Shown here: positions 59,580 to 64,000 of the stretch, one piece after another
Layout: every line of letters starts with the position of its first letter
Position numbering within the stretch: position 1 is the stretch's first letter
Origin: Sipunculus nudus
Taxonomy: Eukaryota > Annelida > Sipuncula > Golfingiida > Sipunculidae
DNA: 64,000 nt
Reading direction: 5' to 3'
NCBI GenBank assembly: GCA_026874595.1
Contig: CM049322.1
Span: 27,939,840 to 28,003,839, forward strand
The notes under the pieces: generated by a model
Database searches by the model: none
Told to the model about the DNA's origin: nothing
Seen by the model: the letters and a program-made list of their open reading frames with translations, nothing else
Translations under genes and position numbers: made by a program

Positions 59580-60230
59580 GTAATATATATATATATATAC
59601 ACACGCACTATACTTCCAAACTAAGCTGCCGTCCCATCAATGTATGAAAATTAATGCAGTGAATTTCTATTCCAGTGTCTTACAGACCACTGCTGCATAG
59701 AGCCTAATGTATGTAAGAACTTCTTCTCATCCAATACGGGCCTCGCTTGGGCGAACGCAGAAACCCCATATGAGCCTCCGCTGCCGCCATGACACTTGGC
59801 GCACCAACCCACGCCTTCTACCCTAACAGTAGGGCACTCCTCAAAATCAGACAGTACTTGTGTTCATGCTAGAATTCCAGGGCACAGATCCAAGCGACAA
59901 ACAACTCCAGCCAATGTATATGTTTCCATGGCGGCTGACAAGAGGGGCCTGAACGGCAGACATTCCCTAACCAGTGTATCATCATAGGCCTCACATACAT
60001 ATATACACAACGGTGCCCGCCATGCCGGTCCATCAAGCCCTGTCCTAGCCACAAAAATCATCATCTCTAATGTAGATAGCTACACATAATAACTAGTGTT
60101 TCCACGGGTCGAGTCCCCATGCCCTCTGTACACTTAATTCCACAGTATGAAGGTATTCACTGGTATGTCTGCCCGCTCTGTAAGCAGAGTTTAGAGCTGT
60201 ACACAATGCCTCCGCCATGCTAGCTACCAG

Positions 60231-61400
60231 CTCTACATTATGTGTGACGTGGTTGGCTCGGGCCTCTGCGTACTGAATACCAATATATCCTGACTGCTCA
60301 CCCAGCAGCTGAGGACATCTACAGGCGAAGGATACAACTAAACTGACTGCCAGTGTGGCCTGATGCCAGCTCCACTGGGACTATTATAATAATTCAGTCT
60401 GTCTGGCCAACAATCAAAGTTTTCAATCAAATACCTCATGCAGCCTGGCTCAGAATGATAACATGTATTTTATGTCTGCCATCAATGTGGTTGGATTTAA
60501 TACTGTAAGAAACACCATGTTATGTCTGCATAGTGTACACAGCACTGGTTTAGCCAGCTGCCATGTAACAATGTATGTGCACCAGGTGGATACATATGTG
60601 CCCCCTTGATGTGATGTAAAACCTACCAAAATCATAATGAGCCAGGAAAGGACAGATCATAATGTAAGAAAACAAGGGAAAGTCACAGTGTTTCCAAAAA
60701 TGCTTCTCAAAACTATTAAACAGCACCTGTGCCATATCACTATTTTGATTATCACGTTGGATAAAACACATTTACATAAACACATTTTCAAAATGTGATA
60801 ACAGAACAAGTGACACTTGGGTCATGACCATTTCAGACACAACACAGTTCATATCCTTACATATTACAAATGTCTAAAGAAAAAGGGCAACAGCTGAAGG
60901 GCTTGTGACACAATGGCCCCTTGGAACTTGACCATTTGACTATAATTTCCACACATAATATATAATGTATTTCATTACCAACATAGTTTAAGCGTATACT
61001 ATGTAAAAGCAGTTCTGATAATAGATAAATGTATGTTAATTAAAATCTTTAGGTTTGACTGTCATTGCTGGTGTGATTAGTGTGGCTCAGGCGTTCATTT
61101 TCTAGCACTGATGCCATTATTCACCTCTCTTACACAGGTCACACAGTCAGACTGTAGAGCTGTGAGTCTGACTACAGGGGATTACCTAGATGCTATATAA
61201 ATAGTAACTTTTATTATTACCATTATTATCATCAAACCTGTAAGTAACCCAAAAGGTCATCAAGCTCATCTGATCACTTTGGGTAATTTTAAAAGTTAAG
61301 TGGCTCACTTTATTTAATTCAATCCTAGTATGATATTGGTAGTCCAATAAGTATTTTGTCAACCTGGTGACCACTGTTTGCCTAAAAAACTACTTTAAAT
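60231..61400. other. Unique A+T-rich sequence
   Basis: A dispersed-repeat word (caagtgacacttgggtcatg) near 60,809. No gene supported. Confidence 0.4.
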
Positions 61401-62700
61401 GATAAAAGTAACAAAAAAATGACAACAAAATAACATACTGGTGCCTCAAACTAAGGAATAAAGCTATATCCAAAATCAGTTAATTTCAAAACAACTCCTG
61501 CATCAACTCTAGAAGTCACAAAAACATGTATACATCTCCCATCCCCAAATTTGAGGAAACAAATATGTTCTACTTCAAAAGTTATGAAGTAGAAATTATA
61601 CATTTTCACAGATTTGACCTTTAAGGTCAAATTCAAGGTTACAACTTCTTTATTAACAAGCTCACTGAACAGTTTGTTGAAACATTTGGTTATCAAATTC
61701 AAGAGAAAAAAATATGTAGAAATTAAAAAATGTTGGGGTGCATAAAAATCCTACATTTCTTAAGATCTGACATAGAAGATTGAAGGTCAAGGTTATCAGC
61801 TTTTGTCAAAACTCAAACAATTGGTGTGCCAAATTTGATAGGAAAACGTGCAGTAGTTAAGAAGTTATGTTGTTCACACAAATCATAAGATTTCTGCCTA
61901 TTTTGCCTTGAAGACCATTGTTAAAGTCACCAGTTATCAAACTCATCCAAGGCCTTGACTAAACAATTTAAGGATCAATACGAGTTTTCATGTTCACAAG
62001 ACAACTCCTTAAGACAATGAGCTATAGCTTGGTAGATTTGAACTAGATGATCCAGGCCATGGTCACCAGTTTTGGAACTTGTCCAAGACTTTGTTTAAAT
62101 GACTTGTGCATCAAATTGTCAGACAATATGAAGATGAAGGTCAAGGTCATCAATTTTTAAACTCATCAAAGATTTTGGTAGAAACAACTCATGCATCAAA
62201 TTTCACAAAAAAGAGTTTTAGTGTTCTCCAAAAAAATTTCTTTTATTGCTGATTTCACTAGGAAGATGAAGGTCAGGAATACAGTTTTTGAAATTATTTG
62301 CGATTTGGTGGAGGTCAGGATTACAGTTTTTGAAATTATTTGCGTTTTGGTGGAAACAAACCAGTATCAAAGTTCATGAGTAAATATTGAGTGGTTCAAA
62401 GGTTATAGCATTAAAAAAGTTTCAGCTGATTTTACCTTGAAGATGAAGGTCAAAGTCACCATGAGAATTTGGTTGAAACAACTTGTGTATTTAATTTGAG
62501 GGAAAATAATATGAAATGTTTCAAAAGTTACAAGGTTCACAATTTTTTTTATTGATTCAGCCCTTGAAGATGAAGGTCAAGGTAACCAGTTTTCAAACCC
62601 AAGCAAAATATTAGTAGATACATTTCAAGATGTCAAATTTTATGAAAAAAATATGCACTGGATCCTTAGCACCCTTATTTTTTAATATTTTATTAAATGG
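61401..62700 (+). repeat. Dispersed GACCTT/CAAGGTCA module repeat
   Basis: About seven diverged modules of 150-180 bp: ccaaatttgaggaaac, aaagttatgaagt, gaagatgaaggtcaagg, ccagttttcaaac. Same family as 10.8-11.85 kb. Contains a 42-bp two-copy duplication at 62,271-62,354 (ggtcaggaatacagtttttg). Confidence 0.6.
61612..61632. promoter_or_regulatory. 21-bp palindrome, everted AGGTCA half-sites
   Basis: atttgacctt-t-aaggtcaaat is perfectly symmetrical and places TGACCT and AGGTCA tail to tail with a 3-bp spacer (ER3-like). Confidence 0.35.
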
Positions 62701-62789
62701 CCAAATTAAATAAAAAAAAATTCCTGGCCATAACAGGCATTATGAATTGAAATTAATGCAGTACTTTTTCCAAGTGTGTATTTTGTGAC

Positions 62790-63395
62790 AATGTTGTATA
62801 ATAAGTGACCCATGAAGCCATGGGTCATGGCAATGAAGCTCACCTTATTAACACTGAATAGATTCACACCAAAAGTGACTTTTTACAAATGTATGCTATA
62901 GATTTATTAGATTATACAAAAATATTCATGACCAGGACACTACAGGAAACTACAGCTGAGAAACTGATATGACTGCTGTCATTTGCTGGTCTCAAAAGGA
63001 AGAAATTTGTGCCAATAGAAAAAATACAGATGGCACCACCAGTCTCAGAAACTAATGCAACAGTCTATGATCAATGTGCAAGATAAGAATCAGGGCAGTC
63101 CATTCATGGAATTAATGTACCCCGCTTTGGGCTCGTTGTTTTTCATGTGTGATAATAATCTTGAGGGCACATGAAAACTTAAATCTGACAACTGCAGGGG
63201 AACACATTGAGAAATAGGACCAAAATCAAAATTATCATTTGGAAACATATATTTGGACAGATGGCCCCTGTGACTGACCTTGTGACCCCAAAACCCGTAA
63301 GTTTTTGCAACTATTGACAGGTGAGCAAAATATGGAAGATGGAAGGTTGTCTGATGAAATGTTTGGCTTAAAATGCATAAAAAAAAAATGCAAGA
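62790..63395 (+). repeat. Composite dispersed repeat, partial copy C
   Basis: aagtgacccatgaagccatg, gctgagaaactgatatgact, ccaccagtctcagaaac and ttggcttaaaatgcat match blocks of copies A and B in a partly rearranged order. Confidence 0.6.
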
Positions 63396-63399
63396 TTTT

Positions 63400-64000
63400 T
63401 AGCTCAGATGACTTTTAGTCATCTGAGCTATAGTCATGGTCCATTGTCCGTCGTCCGTCAGTCTGTCTGTCCGTCCGTAGATGTGGCACGTTTTGAAACC
63501 GTAAGATCTAGGAATCCAAAATTCAGCATAATGTTAGATGTCCCCAAGATCTCCTACCAAGCCTAAAACTGGGTCTTTGCGACTTCGTTCCTTTGAGAAA
63601 TTAAGGAAAAACCTCAATTTTTTATTAAAATCCTATTTTCACACTTCAGGACTGCCAAATATCAAAACCACTCATCTGTTTTTCCTCATATTTACCATAA
63701 ATATTCTTCTATATAGTTCCTATGTACTTGCCAGAAATTAAATCTGTTAAGTATAAATTCTTTAAGTTATGGGCCCAAACATAATGGACTTTGTAAAAAA
63801 TCAGGAAAAATATTTACTCACTTGACATGAAAAATATTGAAACTAGAGTCTATTTTCCCAAGTATATAACTATGTTTAATTAAGATTCAATTGTTAACAC
63901 AAAATTAGATCTGAATTTTGTAAAATTTTTTATGTATTTAGCATAAAAATAAAATCAGTACCTTAAATTTTGCCCAACTTTGACCATGGCACGTTTTTTT
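63400..64000 (+). repeat. Foldback-headed dispersed repeat running off the right edge
   Basis: It starts with TAGCTCAGATGACT-ttt-AGTCATCTGAGCTA (63,400-63,430), a perfect 14-bp stem with a 3-base loop, followed by a gtccgtcgtccgtcagtctg run and gtggcacgttttgaaacc. The phrase gcacgttttt recurs at the last bases of the window. This headed structure is familiar from bivalve repeats (recalled). The 67-codon frame at 63,538-63,741 is unrecognised. Confidence 0.6.

Larger units (their letters stand above)
57396..60230. promoter_or_regulatory. CpG-richer, promoter-like region with many ATGGCG motifs
   Basis: Unlike the rest of the window, this stretch has frequent CpG and a collection of promoter words. 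YY1-like ATGGCG(G) occurs at 57,412, 57,626, 57,644, 58,053, 58,706 and 59,928 on plus, and at about 59,011, 59,784, 60,018 and 60,212 on minus. NRF1-like GCGCATGCAC lies at 57,471-57,480 and catgcgcagt at 58,181-58,190; ATTGG at 58,144; GGGCGGGAAAC at 59,489. It probably marks the 5' end of one or more genes, but I cannot fix a start site or direction. Confidence 0.45.

Noticed and set aside
1-64000. LINE, LTR or other retroelement coding regions
   Set aside because: No reverse transcriptase, integrase or gag-like frame on either strand, and no long terminal direct repeats seen.

Overview
This is eukaryotic DNA, most likely from a mollusc and probably a bivalve. It is A+T-rich and carries no confident host protein-coding gene, no rRNA or tRNA gene, and nothing prokaryotic. 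The mollusc assignment is inference. It rests on dispersed repeat families that I know as common in bivalve genomes: GTGACCTTGACCTTTGACC modules, AAGTGACCCATGGGTCATGA termini, TATGTCTCCCC/GGGGAGACATA ends, GCCCCCGCC...GGCGGGGGCAT elements and the TAGCTCA...TGAGCTA foldback. No marker gene is present to confirm it.

Tandem repeats dominate. By my count about 23.5 kb (roughly 37%) of the window is minisatellite, in about 16 unrelated arrays with units of 20 to 76 bp. The largest are a 46-bp array of about 8 kb (47.9-55.9 kb), a 33-bp array of 3.4 kb (35.5-38.8 kb), a 35-bp array of 2.5 kb (16.6-19.15 kb), a 71-bp array of 2.2 kb (33.06-35.27 kb) and a 39-bp array of 1.8 kb (28.97-30.8 kb). Several show higher-order repeats of about 0.9 to 1.1 kb. 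Every long open reading frame in the window, including one of 1117 codons, is a by-product of such an array.

The second component is non-autonomous DNA transposons recognisable by inverted termini and target-site duplications. At 5,223-7,009 a hAT-like element with an 8-bp duplication lies inside a 76-bp minisatellite and contains a pogo/Tigger-like element (5,479-6,833) that still encodes a CENP-B-type helix-turn-helix. Two PIF/Harbinger-like elements flanked by TTA lie at 10,245-10,527 and 40,752-43,066; the second holds a promoter-like CCAAT/E2F cluster and a possible captured exon. Two elements with CAGGG ends and 5-bp duplications lie at 27,051-28,078 and 45,485-47,137. A GC-ended element (13,850-14,634) splits another minisatellite, and an unclassified MITE lies at 21,882-22,745.

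The third component is older dispersed repeats (about 3.2-4.5, 8.7-12.1, 12.4-13.0 and 61.4-64 kb) built from diverged 170-200 bp modules that carry nuclear-receptor half-sites.

The only stretch that looks like a host promoter or 5' gene end is 57.4-60.2 kb: CpG-richer, with many ATGGCG(G) motifs, NRF1-like sites, a perfect GTCACGTGAC palindrome and two weak first-exon candidates. The rest is unique A+T-rich sequence, consistent with introns or intergenic DNA.
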